Shown here: positions 25,101 through 32,304 of the stretch, in pieces
Position numbering within the stretch: position 1 is the first letter of the stretch
How the letters are laid out: each line of letters starts with the position of its first letter
Assembly: GCA_041920465.1 (NCBI GenBank)
Contig: JBHGXW010000045.1
Location: 18,198 to 82,197, forward strand
Reading direction: 5' to 3'
DNA from: Brevibacillus_H sp041920465
GTDB taxonomy: Bacteria > Bacillota > Bacilli > Brevibacillales > Brevibacillaceae
Length of the DNA stretch: 64,000 nt
Notes under the pieces: generated by a model
The model's input: the letters and a program-made list of their open reading frames with translations, nothing else
Told to the model about the DNA's origin: nothing
Databases searched by the model: none
Translations under genes and position numbers: made by a program

Positions 25101-25346
25101 AAGCCGGACAAAACCATTTCCCGTGCCGAAGCCGCTGTCATTCTTGACCGGCTCCTGAAGCAGAAAGCGGCGCCCGCGCAATCCTTAACCGACAAGAAGT
25201 CCTGGCCAAAATGGGCGGCTGGGGCCATCAATAATATTGTCGGACTTGGATTAATGGACCCGCTTGGCAACAAGTTTGAGCCGAACAAACCGACGACCCG
25301 CTCTGTGTTCGTCGTAGCGTTGTATCGTATTTTGGAGAAGAAATAG
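22167..25346 (+). CDS. Surface protein with NAGPA phosphodiester glycosidase domain and SLH repeats
   Basis: 1059-residue secreted wall-associated protein. The signal peptide (about residues 1-33: KKRSQRLLSLFAATVLAWG, with cleavage after AQA) is followed by a phosphodiester glycosidase (NAGPA) domain, about 70-395. That domain has AAVNADFF, GINAHTAVGIS and NFDGGGSTAM. Then come Ig-like/bacterial-cadherin-like segments (about 400-570) and a carbohydrate-binding-like beta domain (575-750). Three SLH modules close the protein (about 880-1059; KGYVKGLEPDVFGPEVPLTR, KGIVKGYDDKTFKPDKTISR). ATG 22167 follows GGAGAGGAG; TTG 22149 is rejected. SLH modules bind pyruvylated ManNAc polymers, and wecB just upstream makes the precursor sugar. 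Confidence 0.92.
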   Translation: MKKRSQRLLSLFAATVLAWGSIIPMASEVAQAANSVSSLALGWQTPIGEGTRLYKYSKMFGTQSATIYVTKVDLNNPYVEVKPIYGTNQQLTSKQTVSQMANETGAIAAVNADFFNTTKRGAPFGIVMKDKELVASMAHIPFWYSFGITSDKTAAITKFGFQGKVTAEDGTAYTLRGINKEEYNPGDGLKSHVNQLNLYTPKFGKTSLGVIPNYKHVVEVVFVDGVATELRVDQPGATIPANGFVLWGNGQAAQFLEQHVPIGSKVQIDYQTTPTDQDWAQAVGGHVLLVDQGVPLTSFPTDSYVQGINAHTAVGISQDGKTLWIVAVEKSATSRGVNLAELAQIMVELGAYRAMNFDGGGSTAMATRLPGETEAKVAMQPKEGSERRVPTGLAVYNTATPGSLVSFQIVGPTEVLIGQEAEYTAAKGYDNHYLPFKINPSDVVWSSTQSDAGVITNNRFTATKPGTVGLVAQVGGITQQRQIRVFSGSDIASIDISPSPVFVGLGQTMDLDVKVKTKNGKLITATPKSVTGSVDSNLAALNDNLQIVAGDHEGKANLTLSYDGVSATVPVIIGEMEQPWLTFDNQVGMYHTAYPESISKQGSFKAVTGDDTPIYRSKKSAELTYNFAGAPKTDVRIAYGRIGSNPVPIPGKPFGLGVWVFGDNSNHWLRAEVIDAKGKLHYVDLAKQIDWTGWKQVKGSFPPDAVYPLSLRSIYIVNKPEETELRPEQGTLYFDELSLLYPYDASKKVTGTDVIPAKSGKLSLGTELDMGYSFQSAAAFLDKARIDVQSIVKRQVPGYVPADYSFSLKPLALKKGKEDQLSTHPVTLTFTPKQWIKGKGIGLLYVNEANQTFDVLSGQMDPNRNWIYQVNSYGTYIPYYLDAASDSPFLDIINHPARTEIASMAAKGYVKGLEPDVFGPEVPLTRAQFVTLLARVYEWKLPDKPKLSFKDKVPAYAAGAVQVALSKGIVKGYDDKTFKPDKTISRAEAAVILDRLLKQKAAPAQSLTDKKSWPKWAAGAINNIVGLGLMDPLGNKFEPNKPTTRSVFVVALYRILEKK

Positions 25347-25352
25347 CCAAAG

Positions 25353-25402
25353 AGCCAGACGTCTGCCCTCAGGTGATAAGGGAAAGGCGGTCTGGCTTTT
25401 TC
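25353..25402 (+). terminator. Terminator after the SLH protein gene
   Basis: AGCCAGAC (25353-25360) pairs with GTCTGGCT (25390-25397), with TTTTTC after the stem. The 29-nt loop has internal pairing. Confidence 0.75.
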
Positions 25403-25409
25403 ATTTGCT

Positions 25410-25460
25410 CCCGCCCGGCGCAACAAGGACGTTGAGTTTAGCCGACTTATAGCCGGGGGG
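25410..25460. repeat. GC-rich hairpin repeat, copy d (expanded loop)
   Basis: CCCGCCCGGC at the left and GCCGGGGGG at the right, with a longer loop that starts GCAAC like copy h and ends TTTAGCCGACTTATA. A TATAAT follows immediately at 25461-25466 and may be the -10 of the thiolase gene, although the -35 is poor. Confidence 0.55.
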
Positions 25461-25560
25461 TATAATTGCGAACTGTTTAGAATATTGCAGGAATATTACG
25501 ACTTGAGAAAGAATTAATTTGAGGTAGATGTCCAAACAATTTTCCCAAGGAGTGGTAACG

Positions 25561-26751
25561 ATGAGTCATAAAGAAGTTGTCATCGTCAGCGCTGTACGCA
25601 CTGCAATCGGAAACTTCCAAGGATCACTGGCAGGTATTAGTGCTCCCAAACTAGGTGCTGTGGTACTGGAAGCCGCATTAAGCAGAGCGGGGGTAGACAA
25701 GTCATTGGTCGGTGAAGTGATATTAGGCAACGTGCTGCAGGCGGGCCTCGGCCAGAATCCGGCAAGACAGGCAGCGATTCAAGCGGGTTTTGGTCATGAA
25801 GTTCCGGCGATGACAATCAACAAAGTTTGTGGCTCTGGTTTGAAAGCGGTACATCTGGCAACACAATCTATTTTGGCTGGCGATTCTGACATTATTTTGG
25901 CCGGCGGCATGGAAAACATGAGCCAAGCTCCTTATCTTTTGGAAGGTGCACGCAGCGGTTACCGGATGGGAGATTCCAAAGTGGTAGACTCCATGATTCG
26001 AGATGGGTTATGGTGTGCTTTTAATGATTATCACATGGGGATTACGGCGGAGAATTTATGTGAACACTATGGATTGACACGTGAAGAACAGGACGAGTTT
26101 TCTGCTTGGAGTCAGGAAAAGGCTCAAAGAGCAATTGCCGAAGGACGATTCAAAGACGAGATTGTTCCGGTAGCCATTCCTCAGAAAAAGGGCGATCCGC
26201 TGCTGTTTGAAGTGGATGAATTCCCGCGTGCCGGAGTAACTGTAGAAGCACTTGGCAAACTGCGTCCTGCATTCAAAAAAGACGGCAGCGTTACGGCCGG
26301 AAATGCTTCCGGTATAAATGACGGAGCTGCAGCCTTATTAATTATGTCCCGTGAAAAAGCGGATGAGCTGGGACTGAAACCATTGGCCCGGATCGTTGCC
26401 AATGCAAGTGCCGGGGTTGACCCGAAAATAATGGGTATCGGTCCCGTTCCGGCAACCAAACGCGTGCTGGAAAAAGCATCTCTCACTTTGGATGACATGG
26501 ACTTGATTGAAGCGAATGAAGCGTTTGCCGCACAGTCTTTGGCGGTTGGCAAGGATCTGGGAGTCAATCGTGACAAACTGAACGTGAACGGTGGAGCAAT
26601 CGCTCTGGGACACCCGATTGGTGCCAGCGGTGCAAGGATTTTAGTCACACTTGTACATGAATTGCAAAAACGCGACGAAGCCAGATATGGCCTGGCAACT
26701 CTATGCATCGGAGGAGGTCAAGGGGTCGCCACAATAATAGAGAAATTGTGA
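25561..26751 (+). CDS. Acetyl-CoA C-acetyltransferase (thiolase)
   Basis: 396-residue biosynthetic-type thiolase condensing two acetyl-CoA to acetoacetyl-CoA (or the reverse). The acyl-accepting cysteine is in NKVCGSGLKAV. Also visible are GGMENMSQAPYL, EANEAFAAQSLAV, GGAIALGHPIGASGARI and the second cysteine in LCIGGGQGVA. ATG 25561 follows CCAAGGAG; an in-frame ATG at 25528 lacks a site. No 3-hydroxyacyl-CoA dehydrogenase or transferase gene is adjacent, so the pathway (butyrate/PHB, mevalonate or degradation) is open. Confidence 0.95.
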   Translation: MSHKEVVIVSAVRTAIGNFQGSLAGISAPKLGAVVLEAALSRAGVDKSLVGEVILGNVLQAGLGQNPARQAAIQAGFGHEVPAMTINKVCGSGLKAVHLATQSILAGDSDIILAGGMENMSQAPYLLEGARSGYRMGDSKVVDSMIRDGLWCAFNDYHMGITAENLCEHYGLTREEQDEFSAWSQEKAQRAIAEGRFKDEIVPVAIPQKKGDPLLFEVDEFPRAGVTVEALGKLRPAFKKDGSVTAGNASGINDGAAALLIMSREKADELGLKPLARIVANASAGVDPKIMGIGPVPATKRVLEKASLTLDDMDLIEANEAFAAQSLAVGKDLGVNRDKLNVNGGAIALGHPIGASGARILVTLVHELQKRDEARYGLATLCIGGGQGVATIIEKL

Positions 26752-26765
26752 ACGAATTGTGAACG
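26744..26765. repeat. Two tandem 11-bp repeats at the thiolase 3' end
   Basis: AATTGTGAACG occurs twice head to tail (26744-26754 and 26755-26765), overlapping the thiolase stop codon and ending 26 bp before the atp -35. The one-turn period suggests a regulator site. TTGTGAA resembles a Rex half-site, but the palindromic partner is missing. Confidence 0.5.
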
Positions 26766-26790
26766 CTTTGTGGCTGAATACTAGTGAAAG

Positions 26791-26820
26791 TTGACAAATC
26801 TAATAATTCTTCGTTAATAT
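26791..26820 (+). promoter_or_regulatory. Sigma-A promoter of the ATP synthase operon
   Basis: TTGACA (26791-26796), 18 bp, TAATAT (26815-26820). It is followed by a leader hairpin before the first gene. Confidence 0.78.
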
Positions 26821-26824
26821 GGAT

Positions 26825-26858
26825 GAGGGCATGAGGCAAGTTCACGCCCTCTCCTTTT
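26825..26858 (+). terminator. Leader hairpin of the atp operon
   Basis: GAGGGC (26825-26830) pairs with GCCCTC (26846-26851), then TCCTTTT. It lies between the predicted start point and atpZ, so it may attenuate transcription or protect the mRNA 5' end. Confidence 0.45.
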
Positions 26859-26880
26859 GTGAAAAAAGGGGGTCTTTCGA

Positions 26881-27090
26881 TTGTCTAAACTGGATAATCC
26901 GTGGCAGGCCATTATATTTGTCAGCTTGATCGGAGTCGATTTGGCTGTCTGTGTCTTAGCTGGATTTTGGTTGGGGCAATACATAGATCGCGTGTATGGG
27001 ACAAATCCTTGGTTTATGATTGTGGGTTTGTTTTTGGGATTAGGAACCGGTGTTTATAGTGTTTATCGGCTCGTACGCGCTTACTTGTAG
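26881..27090 (+). CDS. atpZ: AtpZ/AtpI family protein
   Basis: 69-residue membrane protein with two hydrophobic hairpin segments (IIFVSLIGVDLAVCVLAGFWLG and WFMIVGLFLGLGTGVYSVYRL, in part), of the ATPase gene 1 family. Such proteins sit at the head of F-type ATP synthase operons and, with AtpI, have been linked to rotor assembly and Mg2+/Ca2+ supply. It starts with TTG after AAAGGGGG. It ends 15 bp before atpI. Confidence 0.85.
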   Translation: MSKLDNPWQAIIFVSLIGVDLAVCVLAGFWLGQYIDRVYGTNPWFMIVGLFLGLGTGVYSVYRLVRAYL

Positions 27091-27105
27091 TTGGGAGCAC
27101 TGAAG

Positions 27106-27474
27106 ATGCAAACGTTTACCTCGGCAATGCGCATGGTATTTCGCTATGCTTTTTTTAGTATGGCGATTGTTATGGCACTCTGGGCCCTGTTGCCTGAGCG
27201 TCGTTTATTTTTACAAAGCTTATTGCTAGGGATGGCGGCAAGCGTGATTAACGGTGCTGTACTCTGGAGCAAGACGTGGCGGGTCGGGGAATCAGCCGTG
27301 AATCCCAAGGTTCGCCCCAAGGGAACGGGCATGATGCAGCGTTTGGTCGTTGCCGGATTTGCAGTCTATCTGACGATGCGTTTCCCGGAACACTTTATGC
27401 TGGCCGGTGTCTTGATCGGTCTATTCCTCATCCAACTCCTAAGTCTCTTATTGGTTAATCGATTTTTAAAATAG
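27106..27474 (+). CDS. atpI: ATP synthase subunit I
   Basis: 122-residue membrane protein with four hydrophobic segments, the AtpI type that helps assemble the c-ring. ATG 27106 (MQTFTSAMRMVFRY) with GGGAG 8 bp upstream is preferred to a TTG directly abutting the atpZ stop. Sequence is poorly conserved in this family; position between atpZ and atpB supports the call. Confidence 0.85.
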   Translation: MQTFTSAMRMVFRYAFFSMAIVMALWALLPERRLFLQSLLLGMAASVINGAVLWSKTWRVGESAVNPKVRPKGTGMMQRLVVAGFAVYLTMRFPEHFMLAGVLIGLFLIQLLSLLLVNRFLK

Positions 27475-27544
27475 AGCCTTACCGTCTTTTTTTCTGTTGT
27501 CTCCTGTTTTATTACACCAATAGCTGATAGAAAGGGGTGAAATC

Positions 27545-28354
27545 ATGCATCATTTTTCGCCGCGTTTTGAAGTGGCAGGTATGGTATTTGACATACCAAC
27601 AATGATTATGACTGTAGTAACTGCTCTTGTGGTGTTCTTTCTCATTTTGGGATTGACTCGCAATATGTCGGCAGGGGTGCCGCGCGGTGCACAAAACTTC
27701 ATGGAATGGGTTATTGATTTCGTAAAAGGAATCGCCGGCAACTTCATGGATGCCAAAACCTCCGCCAAATTTGTGACACTGGGACTGACGCTCTTCCTCT
27801 ATATTTTTGTCGGAAACCAGCTCGGTCTGTTGTTTAACGTCAACGTTACCTACAAAGGACATATCAGCGAAAGCTTTATGAATATGTTGACGCTTTCCGG
27901 AACAGAGGAAGCACAGCACCATAAACAGGAAGCAATCACTAAGGAACTTGAAGAACAGGGAGTAACCGTTTCCTATTGGAAATCGCCTACTGCTGCGCCT
28001 AGTGTAACGTTCTCTCTAGCGCTTCTGGTTCTCTTGTATGCACACTACCTGGGACTTCGCAAAGGTGTCGGGAAATACCTCAAGCATTACATTGAGCCAA
28101 ACCCGGGGATCTTGCCGCTACACTTGATGGAAGAGTTCGTCATCAAACCGCTGACGCTTCCATTGCGTCTATTCGGTAACATTTTTGCCGGTGAGGTCTT
28201 GATCTCCGTATTGCTTGGTGCGGGAGTTGTTGTTGCAACTCTGCCGCTTGTCGTATGGCTCGGTTACTCCGTATTCGTAGGTTCTGTGCAGGCATTTATC
28301 TTCACGACACTTACCATGGTGTACATTTCACAAAAAGTGAACGATCACCACTAA
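27545..28354 (+). CDS. atpB: ATP synthase F0 subunit a
   Basis: 269-residue integral membrane stator subunit carrying the proton half-channels. The essential arginine lies in KPLTLPLRLFGNIFAGEV and the C-terminal helix has the conserved Gln in VGSVQAFIFTTLTMVYI. The start follows GAAAGGGGTG. The region between helices (GTEEAQHHKQEAITKELEEQ) is a longer soluble loop than in E. coli. Confidence 0.97.
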   Translation: MHHFSPRFEVAGMVFDIPTMIMTVVTALVVFFLILGLTRNMSAGVPRGAQNFMEWVIDFVKGIAGNFMDAKTSAKFVTLGLTLFLYIFVGNQLGLLFNVNVTYKGHISESFMNMLTLSGTEEAQHHKQEAITKELEEQGVTVSYWKSPTAAPSVTFSLALLVLLYAHYLGLRKGVGKYLKHYIEPNPGILPLHLMEEFVIKPLTLPLRLFGNIFAGEVLISVLLGAGVVVATLPLVVWLGYSVFVGSVQAFIFTTLTMVYISQKVNDHH

Positions 28355-28406
28355 TCATCAAATCAAACTAAAATTTGTGTAATCACCTTAAGGAGGGTAT
28401 TTTACA

Positions 28407-28625
28407 ATGGATTTGGCTATCGCCGTAGGTTTAATGTTTGGTCTTGCCGCTGTTGGTGCAGGTATTGGTAACGGTTTGGTTATCAGCCGTACAATCGAAG
28501 GTACTGCTCGTCAACCTGAAGCACGTGGATCTTTGATGGGTCTTATGTTCTTAGGTTTGGGTCTCGTAGAGGCGCTTCCAATCATCGCAGTTGCGATCGG
28601 TTTCATCCTCTTCGGCCGTCTGTAG
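28407..28625 (+). CDS. atpE: ATP synthase F0 subunit c
   Basis: 72-residue hairpin that forms the proton-driven rotor ring. The first helix has a glycine-rich AVGAGIGNG, the loop is ARQPEA, and Glu55 in GLGLVEALPII is the ion carrier. The VEALP context lacks the extra ligands of Na+ rings (such as ES), so protons are the likely coupling ion. AAGGAGGG precedes it. An intercistronic hairpin follows. Confidence 0.97.
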   Translation: MDLAIAVGLMFGLAAVGAGIGNGLVISRTIEGTARQPEARGSLMGLMFLGLGLVEALPIIAVAIGFILFGRL

Positions 28626-28644
28626 TAGTCAAAAGTATCAAATG

Positions 28645-28673
28645 GGCGGGGGCTTGACCTTCGCCTCTCTTTT
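28645..28673 (+). promoter_or_regulatory. Hairpin in the 132-bp atpE-atpF gap
   Basis: GGCGGGGG (28645-28652) can pair with CCTTCGCC (28658-28665, two G-U pairs) around a CUUGA loop, then TCTCTTTT. It may cause partial termination or mRNA processing after atpE. That would fit the need for many more c subunits than other subunits. Confidence 0.5.
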
Positions 28674-28757
28674 GTAGTGTTTTATGGCTTCTCGTAACGA
28701 TGGAGAGGAAGCCAGTTTGTATAGGATTCTCCTGTATGTCAGGAAGGAGTGAACCAA

Positions 28758-29261
28758 ATGATCGACTTAGGATCCGTATCCCTTGAGTGGGGCACGATGC
28801 TGTTCCAGGCTCTCGTCTTCCTTGTGCTCTTGTTGTTGGTGCGCAAGTTTGCGATGGGACCTGCAATGGCAGTTATGGAAAAACGCCGTCAGCATATTGA
28901 AAACGAAATCTCTGCTGCTGAGCGCAATCGTCAGGAAGCAGAAGCGCTTTTGGCTGAGCAACGCCGTATCCTGGATGAAGCGCGTACGGAAGCAAAAGCA
29001 ATTCTTGATCGTGTAACCAAACAGGCAAATGACGAATCCGCTCGAATTGTAGAAGAAGCGAAAGCGACTGCTGAGCGATTGAAAGCAGATGCTTCCGCTG
29101 AATTGGCTCGTGAAGTGGAAAAAGCAAAAGCTGAGCTGCGTGACCAAATGGCAGGACTCTCCGTATTGCTCGCTTCCAAAATTATTGAGAAAGAATTGGA
29201 TGAAGCTGCCCAAAAGGCAAGCGTTGATCAATTCCTCAAACAAGTAGGGGATCGCCTATGA
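28758..29261 (+). CDS. atpF: ATP synthase F0 subunit b
   Basis: 167-residue peripheral stalk subunit with one N-terminal membrane helix (MLFQALVFLVLLLLVRKF) and a long charged coiled coil. ATG 28758 with AAGGAG 9 bp upstream is preferred to GTG 28749. It overlaps atpH by 4 bp (ATGA), implying translational coupling. Confidence 0.96.
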   Translation: MIDLGSVSLEWGTMLFQALVFLVLLLLVRKFAMGPAMAVMEKRRQHIENEISAAERNRQEAEALLAEQRRILDEARTEAKAILDRVTKQANDESARIVEEAKATAERLKADASAELAREVEKAKAELRDQMAGLSVLLASKIIEKELDEAAQKASVDQFLKQVGDRL

Positions 29262-29785
29262 GCGGAGCAGTAGCCAAGCGCTATGCTCGTGCACTGTTCG
29301 AAGTAGCCAAAGAGCGTGGGCTGATCGATAAGTTGGAAGCCGAATTGAAATTGATTGTGGAAGCTGTCAACCAAAACGCAGATCTTACCAGAATTTTAAT
29401 GCACCCTCACATTGCTGCTGACGCGAAGAAAAACCTGTTAAAAGAAGTTTTTCAAGAACACGTAGCGGATGAAACCATGAATTTTTTGGGTGTATTGATT
29501 GATAATGGCCGTGAATCCCAACTGTCTGAGATTGCAAGCTATTATGTTGGATTGGCGAACGAAGAGCGTGGTATCGCCGATGCAATTGTTACCACCGCGA
29601 AACCGCTTAACCAAGAAGAGGCGCAGCAATTGGCTTCGAGATTTGGGCAATTACTCAACAAGACGCTTCGCATTCAAACCGTTGTAGATCCATCCATCAT
29701 GGGTGGCGTCGTGGTGAAAATCGGCGATCGTCTGTACGATGGTAGCATCAAACGTAAATTGGAACACTTCGCGCATCAACTATAA
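29258..29785 (+). CDS. atpH: ATP synthase F1 subunit delta
   Basis: 175-residue OSCP/delta subunit that joins the peripheral stalk to the F1 head. The N-terminal helical domain begins AVAKRYARALFEVAKE; the C-terminal signature is VVDPSIMGGVVVKIGDRLYDGSIKRKL, seen in part. It is coupled to atpF by overlap and followed by atpA after 29 bp. Confidence 0.96.
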   Translation: MSGAVAKRYARALFEVAKERGLIDKLEAELKLIVEAVNQNADLTRILMHPHIAADAKKNLLKEVFQEHVADETMNFLGVLIDNGRESQLSEIASYYVGLANEERGIADAIVTTAKPLNQEEAQQLASRFGQLLNKTLRIQTVVDPSIMGGVVVKIGDRLYDGSIKRKLEHFAHQL

Positions 29786-29814
29786 GATGTCTGGATGAAT
29801 GGGGTGAAAGATAA

Positions 29815-31326
29815 GTGAGTGCAATCAGACCAGAAGAAATTAGCTCCCTCTTAAAAGAGCGGATTGCTAACTATAAAGCTGAAATTGAAGTGGTAGACGT
29901 AGGTACAGTAATCCAAATCGGTGACGGTATCGCACGTGTACACGGTTTAGAAAAGGCCATGGCCGGGGAGCTTCTTGAGTTCCAAAACGGCGTAATGGGT
30001 ATGGTACTCAACTTGGAAGAAGATAACGTGGGTGTGGTTATTCTTGGACCATTCCGCGATATCAAAGAAGGCGACACGGTAAAACGTACAGGTCGCATCA
30101 TGGAAGTTCCTGTAGGGGAAGCACTCCTTGGCCGTGTTGTGAACCCGCTCGGACAACCTATTGACGGCTTGGGCCCAATCAATACGACTGAATTCCGCCC
30201 GGTGGAAAGCAACGCTCCAGGCGTTATGGCTCGTAAATCCGTACATGAGCCTCTCCAAACCGGTATCAAAGCGATTGACTCCATGGTACCGATCGGCCGT
30301 GGTCAGCGTGAGTTGATCATCGGTGACCGCCAAACAGGTAAAACCGCTGTAGCGATCGATACAATCATCAACCAAAAAGGGAAAAATATGATTTGTATCT
30401 ACGTAGCGATCGGTCAAAAGCAATCTACCGTAGCAGGTGTAGTAGAAACTCTCCGAAAACACGGTGCAATGGAATACACAATCGTTGTATCCGCAACTGC
30501 ATCCGACCCGGCTCCGCTTCTCTTCCTGGCACCTTATGCCGGTGTAGCGATGGGCGAGTACTTCATGTACAAAGGCGGCCACGTACTTTGCGTATACGAT
30601 GACCTGTCCAAGCAAGCGGCTGCTTATCGTGAGCTTTCTCTCTTGCTCCGCCGTCCTCCAGGTCGTGAGGCATATCCTGGTGACGTATTCTACCTGCACT
30701 CCCGATTGTTGGAGCGCGCAGCGAAACTTTCCGATGACTTGGGCGGAGGTTCTTTGACTGCTCTGCCATTCATCGAAACACAGGCATCTGACGTATCCGC
30801 GTACATCCCAACCAACGTTATTTCCATCACGGATGGTCAGATCTTCCTTGAGACAGACCTCTTCAACGCAGGCCAACGTCCAGCGATCAACGCAGGTATC
30901 TCCGTATCCCGTGTAGGTGGTTCTGCTCAGATCAAAGCGATGAAAAAGGTTGCCGGTCCACTCCGTCTCGACCTTGCACAATATCGTGAATTGGCCGCGT
31001 TCGCCCAGTTCGGTTCTGACCTGGATAAAGCAACGCAAGCTCGCTTGACTCGCGGTGAACGCGTCGTTGAGATCTTGAAACAAGGTCAATACGAACCGAT
31101 GCCGGTAGAAAAGCAAGTTATCTCTATCTATGCAGCAACCAAAGGCTTTATTGATGATGTCCCAGTGGAAGACGTTCGCCGTTTCGAAAAAGAACTGCTC
31201 GCTTTCATTGACTCCAACAAGCCACAACTGTTCGAACATATTCGCACAACCAAAGACTTGCCGGATGAAAAAGAATTGAATGCGGCAATCGAAGAGTTCA
31301 AAAAAGGCTTCGCTGCAAGCCGCTAA
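29815..31326 (+). CDS. atpA: ATP synthase F1 subunit alpha
   Basis: 503-residue regulatory nucleotide-binding subunit. Walker A is GDRQTGKTAVAID; the family signature PAINAGISVSRVGGSAQ and the arginine finger are in place. GTG start after GGGGTGAAAG. Codon use is strongly biased towards highly expressed forms, like atpD. Confidence 0.98.
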   Translation: MSAIRPEEISSLLKERIANYKAEIEVVDVGTVIQIGDGIARVHGLEKAMAGELLEFQNGVMGMVLNLEEDNVGVVILGPFRDIKEGDTVKRTGRIMEVPVGEALLGRVVNPLGQPIDGLGPINTTEFRPVESNAPGVMARKSVHEPLQTGIKAIDSMVPIGRGQRELIIGDRQTGKTAVAIDTIINQKGKNMICIYVAIGQKQSTVAGVVETLRKHGAMEYTIVVSATASDPAPLLFLAPYAGVAMGEYFMYKGGHVLCVYDDLSKQAAAYRELSLLLRRPPGREAYPGDVFYLHSRLLERAAKLSDDLGGGSLTALPFIETQASDVSAYIPTNVISITDGQIFLETDLFNAGQRPAINAGISVSRVGGSAQIKAMKKVAGPLRLDLAQYRELAAFAQFGSDLDKATQARLTRGERVVEILKQGQYEPMPVEKQVISIYAATKGFIDDVPVEDVRRFEKELLAFIDSNKPQLFEHIRTTKDLPDEKELNAAIEEFKKGFAASR

Positions 31327-31399
31327 TCTTCCCGCATAATTGACATCTTTTGCGTGCCGGGGCATTTACCTGGTACGCATCCCCAAGGTGGTGAAATGA

Positions 31400-32257
31400 G
31401 TGGCTCAAGGAACACGTGAAATAAAGCGTCGGATTAAAAGTATCAAGAATACCCGTCAAATTACCAAAGCGATGAAGATGGTGGCAGCGGCTAAGCTTCG
31501 CCGTGCGCAAGAGAAAGCAGAAGCAGCTCGCCCTTATGCGCGCAAGATCCAAGAAGTAATCGCCAGTATTGCTTCCGGATCATCGAGTGCGAAACATCCG
31601 ATGCTGCAATCCAGACCTGTGAAAAAGACCGGTTATATCGTTATTACATCTGACCGTGGTCTGGCAGGCGGATACAATGGAAACATGATCCGCAAGGTTG
31701 TTCAAACAATTCGCGAAAACCATAAGTCTCAGGATGAATACGCGCTGTTTGTCATTGGACGCAAAGGCCGCGACTTCTTCAAGAAGCGCAATTTCCCGGT
31801 GATGGAAGAGGTTGTGGGATTGCCTGAGAGTCCGTCCTTCTCGGACATTAAGAAAATCGCGAGTGCAGCAGTGAATTTGTTTGCAGACGAGAAAATTGAC
31901 GAATTGTACCTCTGCTATAACGAGTTCCAAAGCGCAATCTCGCAGATACCTCAAGTTACCCGCTTGCTCCCGTTGCAAGCCGTAGAAAGTGCGGAGCGCA
32001 AGATCAACTATGAATACGAGCCTTCTGCAGAAGAAGTGCTTTCTGTGCTCTTGCCGAAGTACGCTGAGACATTGATTTACAGTGCGTTGCTCGATGCAAA
32101 AGCGGCTTTCTATGGTGCTCAAATGACGGCGATGGGTAACGCAACGGATAACGCTAGTGATATGATTGACCGTCTGACATTGTTCTTTAACCGTGCTCGT
32201 CAAGCGTCGATTACGCAAGAGATCTCTGAGATCGTCGCAGGTGCGAACGCGCTGTAA
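31400..32257 (+). CDS. atpG: ATP synthase F1 subunit gamma
   Basis: 285-residue central shaft of F1. N-terminal helix EIKRRIKSIKNTRQITKAMK and the C-terminal helix ITQEISEIVAGANAL form the antiparallel coiled coil that turns inside the alpha-beta ring. GTG start at 31400 behind AAGGTGGTG. Confidence 0.97.
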   Translation: MAQGTREIKRRIKSIKNTRQITKAMKMVAAAKLRRAQEKAEAARPYARKIQEVIASIASGSSSAKHPMLQSRPVKKTGYIVITSDRGLAGGYNGNMIRKVVQTIRENHKSQDEYALFVIGRKGRDFFKKRNFPVMEEVVGLPESPSFSDIKKIASAAVNLFADEKIDELYLCYNEFQSAISQIPQVTRLLPLQAVESAERKINYEYEPSAEEVLSVLLPKYAETLIYSALLDAKAAFYGAQMTAMGNATDNASDMIDRLTLFFNRARQASITQEISEIVAGANAL

Positions 32258-32304
32258 TCGTCAACCAGGCTTTACAAGTAAGCTTTTAGGAGGGAAGAAG
32301 CAAG

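Noticed and set aside
26744..26765. Rex operator upstream of atp
   Set aside because: Rex sites are inverted (TTGTGAA...TTCACAA); here the half-sites are direct repeats. Kept only as an unexplained repeat.
29947..31365. 472-codon minus-strand open frame opposite atpA
   Set aside because: Same reason: mirror of a highly biased gene, no ribosome binding site logic, no family resemblance.
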